From: Syngnathus acus
Taxonomy: Eukaryota; Chordata; Actinopteri; Syngnathiformes; Syngnathidae
Assembly: GCF_901709675.1 (NCBI RefSeq)
Contig: NC_051090.1
Span: 7,209,842 to 7,273,841 of the forward strand
Direction: 5' to 3'
DNA: 64,000 bases
In this document: piece by piece, positions 1 to 10,970 of the stretch
How the letters are laid out: each line of letters starts with the position of its first letter
Position numbering within the stretch: the stretch's first letter is position 1
Made by a program: the position numbers and the translations under genes
The notes under the pieces: model-generated
The model's input: only the letters and a program-made list of their open reading frames with translations
Told to the model about the DNA's origin: nothing
The model's database searches: none

Positions 1-200
1 CACCGAGAGAGCGGAAAGGATCCTCTCCGGGTACGCGACCATTTCCCCCCCTCCGGTCCCTCCAGCCAAGCGCCCACGCAGCCGTGGACGGAGGGAGGCA
101 ACAGCGGCGAGTGGAACGAAATCAGGGAAGACAGAGATTGTGCGTCCAGAAGTTAGTGAGCCTTCGACAAGATGACGCAGCAGGGCGTGTGCGCTGTGCG
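1..200. other. GC-rich window edge, possible exon of an off-window gene
   Basis: The first 200 bases are clearly richer in G, C and CpG than the AT-rich sequence after 430. Both strands are open here. On the plus strand one frame stays open from position 2 to a TGA at about 173 and reads proline- and arginine-rich. On the minus strand a frame is open across the whole stretch, with an ATG near position 44 in a fair Kozak context (G at -3 and +4). Either could be the edge of a gene outside the window: a last exon on plus, or a promoter and first exon on minus. I do not recognise the product in either reading. Synteny does not help, because mcoln2 next door is inverted relative to the human order. 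Confidence 0.25.
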
Positions 201-1649
201 CCAGCAGCATGACTGAATTCCTCTGCGCACACTCCCGTAAAAACGCGCGTGCGCACACTTACGCGGAGTTAATTGTCTCAAATTCTAAATCAAAACTCGC
301 AGAGATGGCTGCAGGACTCACGTCATTTCGTTTTGATTGTGTAACACGTTTCCAAGTTACCACTGAACCCATCAAGACACAACAAACAAATGTTGAACAA
401 AACTATTCAAAAAATAAGTGATCAAATTGTTTTTTTTTAATACAAAGCTGCATAAATTAAACTTTAAGTAATATGTGGATTACTGAGTTACTCAGAATTA
501 GGGAAAAACAGGATAGATTCACCCAGGTAAGTTTAGCTAAGTATACTTAATTAATTATAATTAATCACTTAAAGTGGATTACATAGACAATGTGTCATTA
601 AAATATGTGGAGCAAGTGACATGATGAACTTAGAAGAATAAACAATCTTAATTTGATTTACAAGATCTGTGATTGTTTTGCTGAACACCACCCTAAAATA
701 CTCACAGCAAGCCACGACTGATTGGCAACAAGTGAATAACAACTCTGAATTTGACCCAAATTATCAGGACAAATCTACCTTCAAAGCTACATAAATGTAA
801 TGTGGGATGGTGCGATGATCAAAATGAACATTTTATGACTGGAACTTGTGACAAGTGCGTCTCTGCTATGTAAGTGAAACAAACGTTGACTAACAATAAA
901 AAATGAACAGAATGTACACCAGGATGTAGGTTTGGTCTTTATGTAAAGAGACTCACCTTCCAAGTACAACCAGTAATTTCCTTTTTTTAGACACTGTGCC
1001 ACAGTTAAAGGTATATTCATGCTTAGGACGATCCAATTGGCACCATTTAGCAGTCTTGAATACACATTTTATGATGGCAAAAGGTTGACCTGGGAACAGA
1101 TTCATTTAAATTCTATTATTTTTTGGATGGCGATTAGACATCTGTCTTATCATGTTAGCAAAGTTGAAGAAAGTGAGCATGGAACAGCAGCAAATTGTAT
1201 TTTCACCCTAAAGGACATTTAGCAAACATGCTAATTTCATTTCATCATCAAAATGATTTCCTAGTGAGAAACCTGACCATGCCAATGACAAAGCAGTTTA
1301 GTCCAATAGGATGTGAGATGGACATTCATTTTTTTTTTTTTGCATTAGGCCACACTATTAAATAATGACTTAATGTAATCGAGGTGGCATTTCCATCCAA
1401 ATAATTGAATCATCTGCAATGACATAGGAGAGAAAGGAAGAGGATGATTTTAAAATGTCTAAACATTGCATTTATAACATTGTGTGTACGTGCTACAAGT
1501 ACTGGGATGTTTGCTAGATAGGAGAGAATCCTGGAGAAAACAAACTGAAGTCAATTGAGGATATGCTGTATCTAAACATTTAAGAAAGCTTTGGGGGGGG
1601 GACATTCCAACTGTATAGCCTCTAATCAACCATCACTGTGTGTGTCCCT

Positions 1650-1850
1650 AATTTCAATGTTGTCAGAGCTGTGGAGTCCACACCAAACCTCAGAGCGGAG
1701 GGATCTCCAAGATGCTACTCGGAGTAGGCTCATCGGATGAGTGGAAAAGGGCAAATTTAGTGTTTCCCCATAGCAGGGAAGTATCAGCAAACAAACTAAA
1801 AATCAACCAAACAATGCTTAGAAGGAAGTGACTCACCAAGCAAGTCAGAT
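1650..1850. repeat. Diverged dispersed repeat, copy A
   Basis: This stretch is clearly related to 4229-4430 in the same orientation. Both share a block of about 20 bases (atttcaatgttgtcagagc) followed by a matching ggagtccac...ccaaacc segment, and further on similar ggctcat and agtat-agcaaa segments. I do not recognise the family. No tRNA promoter boxes or terminal inverted repeats were noticed. Confidence 0.6.
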
Positions 1851-2134
1851 TACATTTTCCCAAGTCTTCCTTCATTTATCTTCAGTCATTTTGTAAATTG
1901 AGTCATTTACTGTAAAGTAGATGATAAGGCCAGTTACTGAGTAAAACTCAGTTCTTCAGAATAAGTGCACTCAAAGCAAATTTCATACGGTGGTAAATTA
2001 TTCAAGCAAGCAATAAAAGACAACAACCGCATGTAATCCATTTTAGTAAATGAGAGGAACAAACAGGATTGGAGTTTTACATTTGGATCACATTACATAC
2101 AAAATCAAATAAAAGACCGATACATCCTGGAAGG

Positions 2135-2275
2135 AATATCCATCCATCCATCCATCCATCCATCCATTATCTGTACCGCTTGCCCCCACTGGGGGTTGCG
2201 GGCATGCTGGAGCCTATCCCAGCTGTCATCGGGCAGTAGGCGGGGGACACCCTGAACTGGTTGGCGCTCCTTGAA
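2135..2275 (-). mobile_element. tRNA-derived SINE, truncated copy
   Basis: A (CCAT)n run is followed by the segment that reads ctgtaccgcttg, ctggagcctatccc and ggcgggggacaccctgaactgg. This is the tail half of the same SINE family as 34763-35093, in the same orientation. The head with the A and B boxes is missing. Flanks gaaggaatat and gaagaaatac resemble a diverged target-site duplication. Confidence 0.75.
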
Positions 2276-3042
2276 GAAATACATTTTTAAAAATCAATAT
2301 TGCTCAACCAATTAGCAAATATCAATCCGATGCCTCCCCACTCATGGTAACACAGTACAACGAAAGATAAGAATTATGGAGCAAAAGACAGGCTTTCATA
2401 AGAAATGAGAATTTTTCTGCCTACAGCATTTAGAAACAAAATCCTAGCACAGGACAACTATGGATTCAGAATGCTGAACCTGAGTACGTGTGGAATGCCA
2501 AGTGCAGCAACATCCTCTGTTTATTCCTTCAGTAAATACACTTATACACTTTGTGGGTGAGTCAAGCATGACACGATTACTAGTTTAGCGACCACTGATG
2601 CTACTTTCATTTCCTGCTAAATGGAAGTAGAGTATAAGTGGTCTGTTTTGTGTTCTGGTACAATGGTTCCCCCACCAGGGTGCAGTGGTGTGTGCCATGA
2701 AGGATCACCAGGAGTATGGTGGGAAACTAAACAATTTTGCACAATTTGTAAGAAATCAATGGCAGCAACATATAGCGAGGAAAAACAATTAAAGGTTATT
2801 CTACATGGCAAAAAAACGTATGTATTTATGCAATAAAATGTCATCATGGCTTAAATTTGTGAGCAAATTGAAGCGAGATCATCATAAAGGTAGACTGAGA
2901 ACCTACTAAGACAGTAAAGTCAAAGGGCATCATTCATGGAAAAATAGCTTCCACAGTTTTACTGGATGCTTCTACTCGATTGCAACAATTGATGAGAACC
3001 AGCAGAGGTCGCTGTCGTAATCAAAAACAACAAAATCACATT

Positions 3043-3073
3043 CACAGAGGTCGACCGCAGGCTGACCTCTGTG
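3043..3073. other. Perfect 10-bp inverted repeat
   Basis: The arm cacagaggtc (3043-3052) is repeated as its exact reverse complement gacctctgtg (3064-3073) with an 11-base spacer. The arms contain AGGTC-type half sites facing outward, so this could be a nuclear-receptor-like element. It could equally be a chance hairpin. Confidence 0.4.
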
Positions 3074-3618
3074 TATTTTGTGCAATATACAGACATGGGA
3101 AATGGGAGTTCAGAGTATTAAAATAAGTGTTCTAAGGATTTGCTACATGTAAAAAAATAAAATAATTTGTCAACATCTAAATCAATGTACAAATCAGATT
3201 TAGGGCATCCTTAAAATGAGGAAATCTAGTCAAATTTAGCAAGGGGGATTTATGGCTGATTTGCAGCTTTTTGTGTGAGGCTCAACCTGTGTAATTGTAA
3301 TCTACAAAACCAAATATATGCTTCTATTCACACAAATGATTCCCAATTTCAAGTCTGGTAATGCATTTTATTTGTGTGCATTAAACTTCAATGGATTTTT
3401 GAACAGATGTACAAAGACAACAGGTAGCTTTTTCTTTCCTTGGCAACATCTCATTATAGTATGTAATAAAAAATAGCTAATTTGATTTTATCACGTTATG
3501 CTATAAAGCACCAGCATGTATGTATGTATGTTGTATTCATATACAATTTTATTACCCCTCCACCACGCCATAACCCATGCTGACACTATCATCGTTAAAA
3601 AACAAAAAAACAAAAAAA

Positions 3619-3621
<3 letters not shown>

Positions 3622-3681
<60 letters not shown>
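3622..3681. repeat. (CA)n microsatellite
   Basis: About 30 uninterrupted CA units follow an A-rich run. Open frames reading HTHT or VCVC across it are artefacts of the repeat. Confidence 0.95.
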
Positions 3682-3683
<2 letters not shown>

Positions 3684-4228
3684 TCAAGAAATACTGTGTG
3701 AGGTCATAGTTCAGTCTCATGCTCACATTGTCTTTCAATTGCACTTGGCACTGTGTGTACCTTCCTGAATGACAGCAGTACACGATCAAGGAGTCTGAAT
3801 GAGGATTTGTCACAAGTTTGCGTCAGACGCGTGAAGTCCTCTTCCCGTTGCTCTCTTCCCAGATTGCTTCAAACGGGAGGGGCATCATTTGTCAGCTGAT
3901 GAGTGCAATGTCATCACTTTCAGAGATTCTGTTTGAATTAAATTCATAAAATAATGACATTATTCAAATGGTCTTATGTTGTACTCACCTAGTGCGATGA
4001 CTTTGTCTAAATGCACTGCTGGCATTTCCTTCAGCTAACTACAATTTAAAACCTCTGCCTCGCTAACCACTGGGTTTTTATTTTCCTAGCTCAAATGTTG
4101 CAGTCGGGTGCCAATTATGGTGTGTTTATCTCAGAGGCACGGAGCCATGGCTGTGAAGCCGGGCTGGTGGACATTCCCAGTGTACTGCACAGCCTCAAAC
4201 TAGCCATTGCTGGGTGTAGCCAGCAAAT

Positions 4229-4430
4229 AAATTTCAATGTTGTCAGAGCAGAGGAGTCCACGCCAAACCCCAAGAGTGGAGGGAACCCCGCTCCAGTCTG
4301 CCGCTAGCTGATGATAGGGATTGGCTCATTGAAAAGGAATGAGAAGAAAAAAAAAAAGTCCTTCGGAAAATTAACTGTTGCTGGCGCAACAAAGTATAAG
4401 CAAAATACTGCATCTGGAGTAAACAGTAAA
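4229..4430. repeat. Diverged dispersed repeat, copy B
   Basis: Second copy of the repeat at 1650-1850, in direct orientation about 2.6 kb away. Similarity is strongest over the first 50 bases and then broken by small insertions, including an A-run near 4347. The element may extend left of 4229, where there is a 70-codon open frame (4095-4307) with no known product. Confidence 0.6.
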
Positions 4431-4877
4431 ATGGGGAACCAAAATGGTTTACAGGTTTATATTTGATCCAGTGAAAAGCTGTGAGGCAAAAAATAATTTT
4501 AATTGCCAAGCAGGCACATATTTTCCGACCGTCAGTTCATGTTTGTTGTAATGAATCAATGGTCAGCAAATTTGAAAGTTCTTGTTAATCAATTCAGAGT
4601 TTTTTTTTTTTTTTTTTGGTGATGCGCAAATTTAATAATGCATAGGAAAGGGCTTCTGTATACAAACTACAAATTTGAGGAACCTCAAAATGTTACTTTT
4701 ATTCATTCACAATGTTCATTGGAGGTGCTCAGTATTTAATCAAAGCCCTCATTAAATTGTGCGAGATATATCATAACAGATGACTTGATTGGCATTCATA
4801 CAAAATTCAACAGTTCACTTAGCTTCTTTTGCTTTGCCAGTGAGCATTGTAGCATTGATTGTAGCTTAACCCGCTGG

Positions 4878-7800
4878 TCACTGTGTTTGCACAGTCACAA
4901 GCGCTGATCCAACGATGCATGTAACGTACCTTTCACAGCAGCAGAACAACGAGTAGCTGGTGTAGAGGCCTGGCGGTCTGTTCTCCTCTGAGGATATAAA
5001 ATCCTTCTGGTCTCTGAGGAACTTTTGCAGGTCTGTCAGCGGGAATCCATCTTTCTGGTAATTCTGTGATTAAAGGCAGGCCGAAATGCAAGAGTAAAAG
5101 AAAAATAAATCAATCAGTGTGCTTTTTATTGCTTTTAGAGTAAATTAAGGTTCAACTGGTGAAACTAAATAATTCCAAATACATCAATGTGATATATGGA
5201 GGGAGTTTATTTGTTTACTGTTAATGTATACCTCCTAAAGTGCAAGGTCTTGCAGACTGCTCATAAGGAAATACCTTAATGGTCTCGTAAGCGTCTGTGA
5301 TGAGGGCGATGAAGAGCGATAGCACCATGTAGATGAAGAGTGAAATGAAGGAGTAGAGATAAACCCGACTGAAGAGCCAAACCAGCGTGTTCTTGTCCTT
5401 CAACTGGGCAAAGGTGGTGAACATGTCGTCGCCGTTCAGCAAGGAAAACAGACACTCTGCCACCAGGCTCAGGCCTTCAAACTGGGAGAAATGGAAGGAG
5501 CAAACATTTAGTGCAACAAAAACAGTACAGAGGAATATTGTCAATTTCTATCCAAACTTATTTTAAGATACCCCATTCGATGTACGTACTTTGTAAAATG
5601 TGTCAAATATGTAAAATACCCTCTTCTATGTACTTTGTATATATTATATTGTATAAAAATACCCTATTCTATGTACTATGTAATAGGAAACGTTTAGAGA
5701 CGTTACAGAGAATTATTAAGTCTTCAGGAAGGAAAGGTACACTAGCCAACACTGACACCTAGCGGCCAAACGGCAACATCCTATAAAATCAGAGTGGAAT
5801 CCCTCACTTTTGCAGGTTTACTTGCATAGTTGTTTTAATTTCGTTTGACTCTGAAGGTTGCTAGACATTCTCGTTTATAATACACATTTGACCTTTTCGT
5901 GGTAAGGCCCCAACACGATCCACCCGCAGAAGGTGTAGCCAAGGTAGATCATGCCAGCACAGCAGCAGAAACGCAACACCTTGGGGAAGGCTGCCTTCAT
6001 GGTCAAAATCAGCACCTACAGATAACAATGAAATGCATGCATAACTTGTAAAAAGAGAGCGCCATATATGAGAATGTCAGAAAGATTACAGGATAGGCAT
6101 CACATGTGTCTCCAATCCAAACGTTGGATCCTCTGATCCACTCTTCTGATAAAAACTCATAGTTTGGTTTTGAAAAATATCATTTGTGATACCAGTCCTG
6201 GAACTTTTTACTCCGCTCTTGTGAAGATATAGCTCATACAAAATATAAAGTCTCACATTGTATTTCTGGAAGTAGCCCAGATAGCGGATCACGCCGACCC
6301 ACACCAACAACGTTGACGTTCCCAGAAATATACTGCACACATCATAGCTGGTTAAACTCTGTGGGCAGCAAAAGGGGAAATTTGAAATTTGAGAGTTGAG
6401 TATCATCTAAAGACTATCTAGTTTACCTTTGCTTGAATTTCCATCTTCAGTATTGACCCAACTATGGTCAAGAGGTCGCTGACAATGACCAGCACGTACC
6501 AACCATTCAGGAACTCCCCTTGGTCATCCTCACATACTTTTCGGTTGTAATTTTCATGGAGGAACCTGGAGAATCTCTGAAACGCACAGCGGCACACAGA
6601 AATGATATGTACAAGTTTGCTTGAATTGCGACAGATACGTATGAACTTAAAGGTATGCCAATAAACATGCTGACCCGAAGTAACCTAACGGCCAGCACTA
6701 TGGAGCGGGTGCACAGCACGGCCGACGTGAGGCAAACCACAATGACAAAGCCGTCGAACACCAGGAGATAGTGGGTGTTTTTCTGAGCTGAAAGACAGAG
6801 ATAGCGCACAGGAGAACATTAATCTCTTACATGAGCGCACCACTATTGTGACCGATAAGTGCAAAAGAAACCGCCTCTGTGTGCACAACAGTCAAACTCC
6901 TTAAGAGCAAGAGTTTGTTGACACTTCTGCAGAAAAACTGCAGCACTCCAATGTTTGTAATGTTCATGTGTTACGGAACTTGAACTACGACAACTGTGTA
7001 GCAGCGTCATTACCTGTTCCAGATATCTTCCAGTCTCTGCACGCACTGCTCTGTGCATCGATGTCGAGGAATAGTTTGACCTTTCCACTGTGACATTGGT
7101 TATCAAACGTTATCTGAGGGGGGAAACGCATACAAAGACCAATGAAACAATATTGTAATCTTGGAGGGTTAGTGTAGTTTGTGCCGTCGAGTGTTCGTCT
7201 ATAAATTGCAACCTTGTATGATGTATAAATAGGTTAACAATCTGTTCGGATTTGGAATAAGCTTTTTTTTTCAATAGGCAGTTATGGGAATTAAAAAAAA
7301 AATCCACTCAAGGGTCAAACTATCCTATTATGAAATCTTTATGAGCAATGTTGTAAGTTAGATTTCAACTTTAACAACTGTCATGTAAGCGCTATAAAAA
7401 AGTTAATCATTAACTATCACAAGTTCATCCATCACTTTTATACAGCTTTATATCCAGCAGACCAAGTTCTGTTGACAACTCTCGCAGTCATTTTTTTTGT
7501 TTTACAATGCTTGTGCTATACCTTTCATGTTTTTTTTTCTCATGAGAGAGAGAGTGAGTGAAGAAGTCGAAGCCATACATACCGTGATAGAAAATGAGTA
7601 ACAGTCAGGCATCTCCCGCGACCGCACTGTTTGCAGGTTGATCCCTTTTAAAGTGAACGTTACTTTCACATCCACCAACCTGGAAATGAGGATATGATTA
7701 CTTTCATGTATTTAGGTATAAAAATGTGTGCCACACTATAAAGTAGGGATGCTCGATACCATTTTTTTCAGACTGATACCAGTACGAGTACTAAATTTTT

Positions 7801-10547
7801 GAGTAGTCCATTATACTTATGCCAAGCACCGATACCAATAGTACTTTTTGATACAAAAAATGTCCTTCCAAAACAATGACTGATCACTGACCATTGTATT
7901 CCAATGTAGCTTTTTTTCCTTAAAAAATGCATAAAATTAATAGCAATTTTCTGTTCTTCTAATTTTTACTACATGATTGTAAAATGGGTATAACAGGACG
8001 GCCGATACTGGTATCAGTCAACATCGCAAGTACCGATACCGTGAAATAAGGCTGGTATTGGGACCGATACCTATACCTGGTATTGATACTTGCCCGTCCC
8101 TACTGAAAGGTGTCATGATAGAATACCTGTAAAAGTCCAGGTCAAAAAAGGACGCATTATTGGTTTTCCATTGGTATGCGGTCTTTGGATCAAGCGATAA
8201 GCAAACTGAGGGAAAGAGGAAATAAACAAAATAAAATAAGATACATAAGGCTCATCATCGATCTCAAGTTTAAATGATCAAACAGGTAATGTTTCAGTTT
8301 ATCTTGAAGCAAGTGATAATAATACATTTCACAACCTGATAGCTACCAGCTCAATTTATCGAGGCTCAACTCTTCATTCTTAGAACTTTAAATTGAAAGC
8401 AAGCCAAGCCAATTTTGCATTAGGGATTTTTTTTAAGGGTATTCAATTAAAAACAGAGCGTTTTAGTGTGACCTATTTTCTTGCTTTGTTCACTGAGATT
8501 TGAAGTAGAAATGTTCACCCGTCTCCAACTGGGCGTCTATGTCATAGGTTTCCTCCGAAGGCTCGACACTGCCTCTCCTGTACAGGGTCTTGCAGATGAC
8601 CAGAGGCAACAAGCCACCACCTTCATCCTCAGCATAACTGATGGGACTCACAGCGAGCCGGCCCAGCTGGCTGTACTGTAAACACCAGCAGCGTCACATG
8701 AATGCACTGATCCGGATGAAATTGCACACAAACATAAGATTTGCTCAAACGAACTATCATTTTAAACATCTATCCTACTTTGAAATGTCTTTTGGCATTA
8801 CACTGTTTTAATAATGATGGCTGGTTTAACCTGCCTGATCCATCACATGAAACAAGCTGTCATAGACACTTTGTTGTGAGTAGACCGCAATGCAGTAGTC
8901 ATCCTCATCCACACCACTGTAGTCCTTCAGGAACAGGTTTTTCAGGGCCATGGCATTCTCCTCCTTGTAGGACACCACAAGCAGGTTGTTGAGGCCAAAC
9001 AAGACCAGCTGAAAGTACAAAATATTCTCCTCTTAATATGGTTGACACATCACATATTGCTGAGACACTTAAGTCCTGGGGGGAACTCCAGGCTGCTATG
9101 GAGTTTTGGGGATTCCACACAAAAACAACAACAACAAAAAAATCACATTATTCTGCTGGCGGTAAATATTTTCCATAAAATTCAATGCAAAAACATCTGT
9201 TCTATTTTTCACTGGCTTTATTTGGGCTTTTTTGATTTTTTTTTTTTTTTAAATCATGGGCTACTTCATAGTTACAGTTACCCTCGTAATGAAGAAACTA
9301 ATTCTATCACAGCCAAACATAGGTAAATGAAATTACCTAGATGTCTGCCAAAAATCTAGCCAGAAGCTGACCTGAGCTGTCTTTGTTTACCATCGACACA
9401 TTGTCATCGTTATGACGCAGGCCCCATCAACCAACTAGCTCAGCCAATCACACATTGACACTCCCGTCACATGGGCATACATTTGAAGACAGACTTGCAC
9501 AATATCCAAGTTTTGCAAGTGGGTGTCCAACCAATCACTTTTTGTGTGTGTGAAATACTGCAACATGTTTGAGGCCACCTACTACTTTGTTGCACAAAGT
9601 GTTGATTTCAACAAAATGATCGTGTTGTTAATACCAAACCATACTTGGCAATTAAATGAGTTCAAACTATGGACAGCAGCCCAAGAAGTTTAATTGTTTG
9701 ACTTTACTCTGTAAACACATTGACTGAGCAACTGCAGTTCTGCTAAAGAGTTTTGCTTTCGGTTCCACCGGAACAAACGGGTCCCCTCCATTTCCTTGAA
9801 ATGTTGCAATGATTTAAACACTGTCAGCAGCGAAGTGACCAAGGTTCACGTGTGCAAGTATGGCGCACTCAGTATATCACACAGCATTACCACATCATTG
9901 GACCTTAATGTGAATTTATCATGTATGATTCAACAATAAGTGACAGATGAAGAAATATATTCTCTTAAGAGCATGCACTTTGCAATGTGAGGTACATACT
10001 TGTGTGGTAATCATGATTATCTTGAGGATCTGCACCCCCAATTTCCAGGGGACGTGCCTTCGGGCCCGGTACTTCTCACATGGGCTCATAAAGTAGAACC
10101 GCAGATCATCCCTAAGGTTCTCCTCCTTGATTAAGTCTTGAGTTGTGGTAGAACTGAGGGACAAAATATTGTTTTAAAAATTGCATGAGCATTTTATACA
10201 AATTATTTTTCAAGACGCTTCAAACTTCTGCACGGAGAACGAGACAGTTAGTTTCATGGCTGTAGCCGGAGTTTAACGTTCTCATGCAGGAAGTTCAATA
10301 TTTACCGTCAATGTTTATTTAGAACAAAAAAAAAAGTATTAGAAACAATTTTTAACTTACACCGCCATCGTCATTAGGTTGCAAAGATTATTATTTATTA
10401 TTTGTTCTTAATCACACGACGCTTTTTAATATTAAAACGTGAAAAACGTGAGACTATTATGGCAATATGGTGAGTCAGAAAACACCTCCGATATAAAACT
10501 CACCTTACGGAATTGCTCCTATCGAGATAGCGAGTCAAGAGCTCCAT
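4878..10547 (-). CDS. mcoln2: Mucolipin-2 (TRPML2), lysosomal/endosomal cation channel
   Basis: Thirteen coding exons: 10504-10547, 10000-10153, 8835-9008, 8519-8675, 8127-8205, 7583-7679, 7014-7113, 6675-6787, 6427-6576, 6257-6358, 5893-6015, 5275-5481 and 4930-5063, all in phase and giving 545 residues. TRPML channels release Ca2+, Fe2+ and other cations from endolysosomes. Visible are the N-terminal [14 protein letters not shown] segment near residues 40-54, the first membrane helix, a large luminal loop with conserved cysteines, the TM2-TM6 block and the selectivity-filter motif NGDD at 447-450. The C-terminal CCC at 541-543 is the usual palmitoylation type. The luminal segment and the FPxTDLQ tail fit MCOLN2 better than MCOLN1 or MCOLN3. 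The C-terminus is uncertain. Exon 13 has a good donor (AG|GTACGT at 4930), but no further exon was identified. Read-through adds 16 residues to a TGA at 4878-4880, which sets the end given here. Intron 3 needs a GC donor, and intron 5 is mostly a MITE. The gene lies head to head with ctbs. Confidence 0.93.
7742..8104. mobile_element. hAT-like MITE inside mcoln2 intron 5
   Basis: About 360 bases bounded by short inverted ends: agtagggatgctcg on the left, and cgtccctact (reverse complement agtagggacg) on the right. Inside are repeated accgatacc and ggtatcg words in both orientations. This is the pattern of the short non-autonomous hAT elements common in fish. No transposase frame is present. 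I could not define a clean 8-bp target duplication. Confidence 0.75.
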
Positions 10548-10970
10548 GTTGGACCGGCAGACAGATCACGTCAGTCGCACGCCGCCACGCATGCCCATCA
10601 GTCTGACAGCCATCAGCTGTCATCTCCAAGAGATCGCATGGATCGTCAACTCGCCAATCAGCGAGCCTCTTTGGGCGAAAATCTTACCCAGTGGTGACCA
10701 CAAGAGGTCGCTGTGTAGACGTTTTATGTCTCACAAACATGTACTTGTGACAATTTCGTTTTCCCAAGACATAATTTAACTGTAGCTAGCTTACATATAA
10801 GTGGTGAAAGTTAGGTTAAAAAAAAATTAAGTATAGTATATACTTTTTGTCTATCAAGAGTCTTGTTTTGCGCAGGAATACACTGGATAAAGGTTTGTCC
10901 CTCATCAGCCACCATAGAGCACGGACTCTTCCGACTGTGTCTCGGCTTTTATCGGAAGTTCCGATTTAAA
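10548..10970. promoter_or_regulatory. Shared divergent promoter of mcoln2 and ctbs
   Basis: Only 423 bases separate the two start codons, which point away from each other. The interval is richer in CpG than its flanks. It contains a CCAAT box in a good NF-Y context (GCCAATCAG, 10653-10661), a CRE-like TCACGTCA (10566-10573) and an E-box CAGCTG near 10615. Both genes encode lysosomal proteins. A perfect CLEAR motif (GTCACGTGAC) is not present. The CRE-like site shares CACGT with it, so control by TFEB/TFE3 is only a possibility. Confidence 0.55.

Larger units (their letters stand above)
430..4877. other. Intergenic region with repeats, no gene seen
   Basis: No exon with a recognisable product was found in this AT-rich stretch downstream of the mcoln2 3' end. 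It holds a truncated SINE copy (about 2135-2275), a diverged repeat pair (1650 and 4229), a long CA microsatellite (3622-3681) and a short perfect hairpin (3043-3073). Open frames here are short and mostly lie in the repeats. The mcoln2 3' untranslated region, and possibly a last tiny coding exon, may fall in its right-hand part. Confidence 0.6.

Noticed and set aside
3491-3813. Open frames reading VCVC or HTHT on both strands
   Set aside because: They are translations of the CA microsatellite and have no other coding character.
8831-8834. GT donor four bases after the proposed GC donor of mcoln2 intron 3
   Set aside because: Using it shifts the reading frame, and no acceptor nearby restores it.
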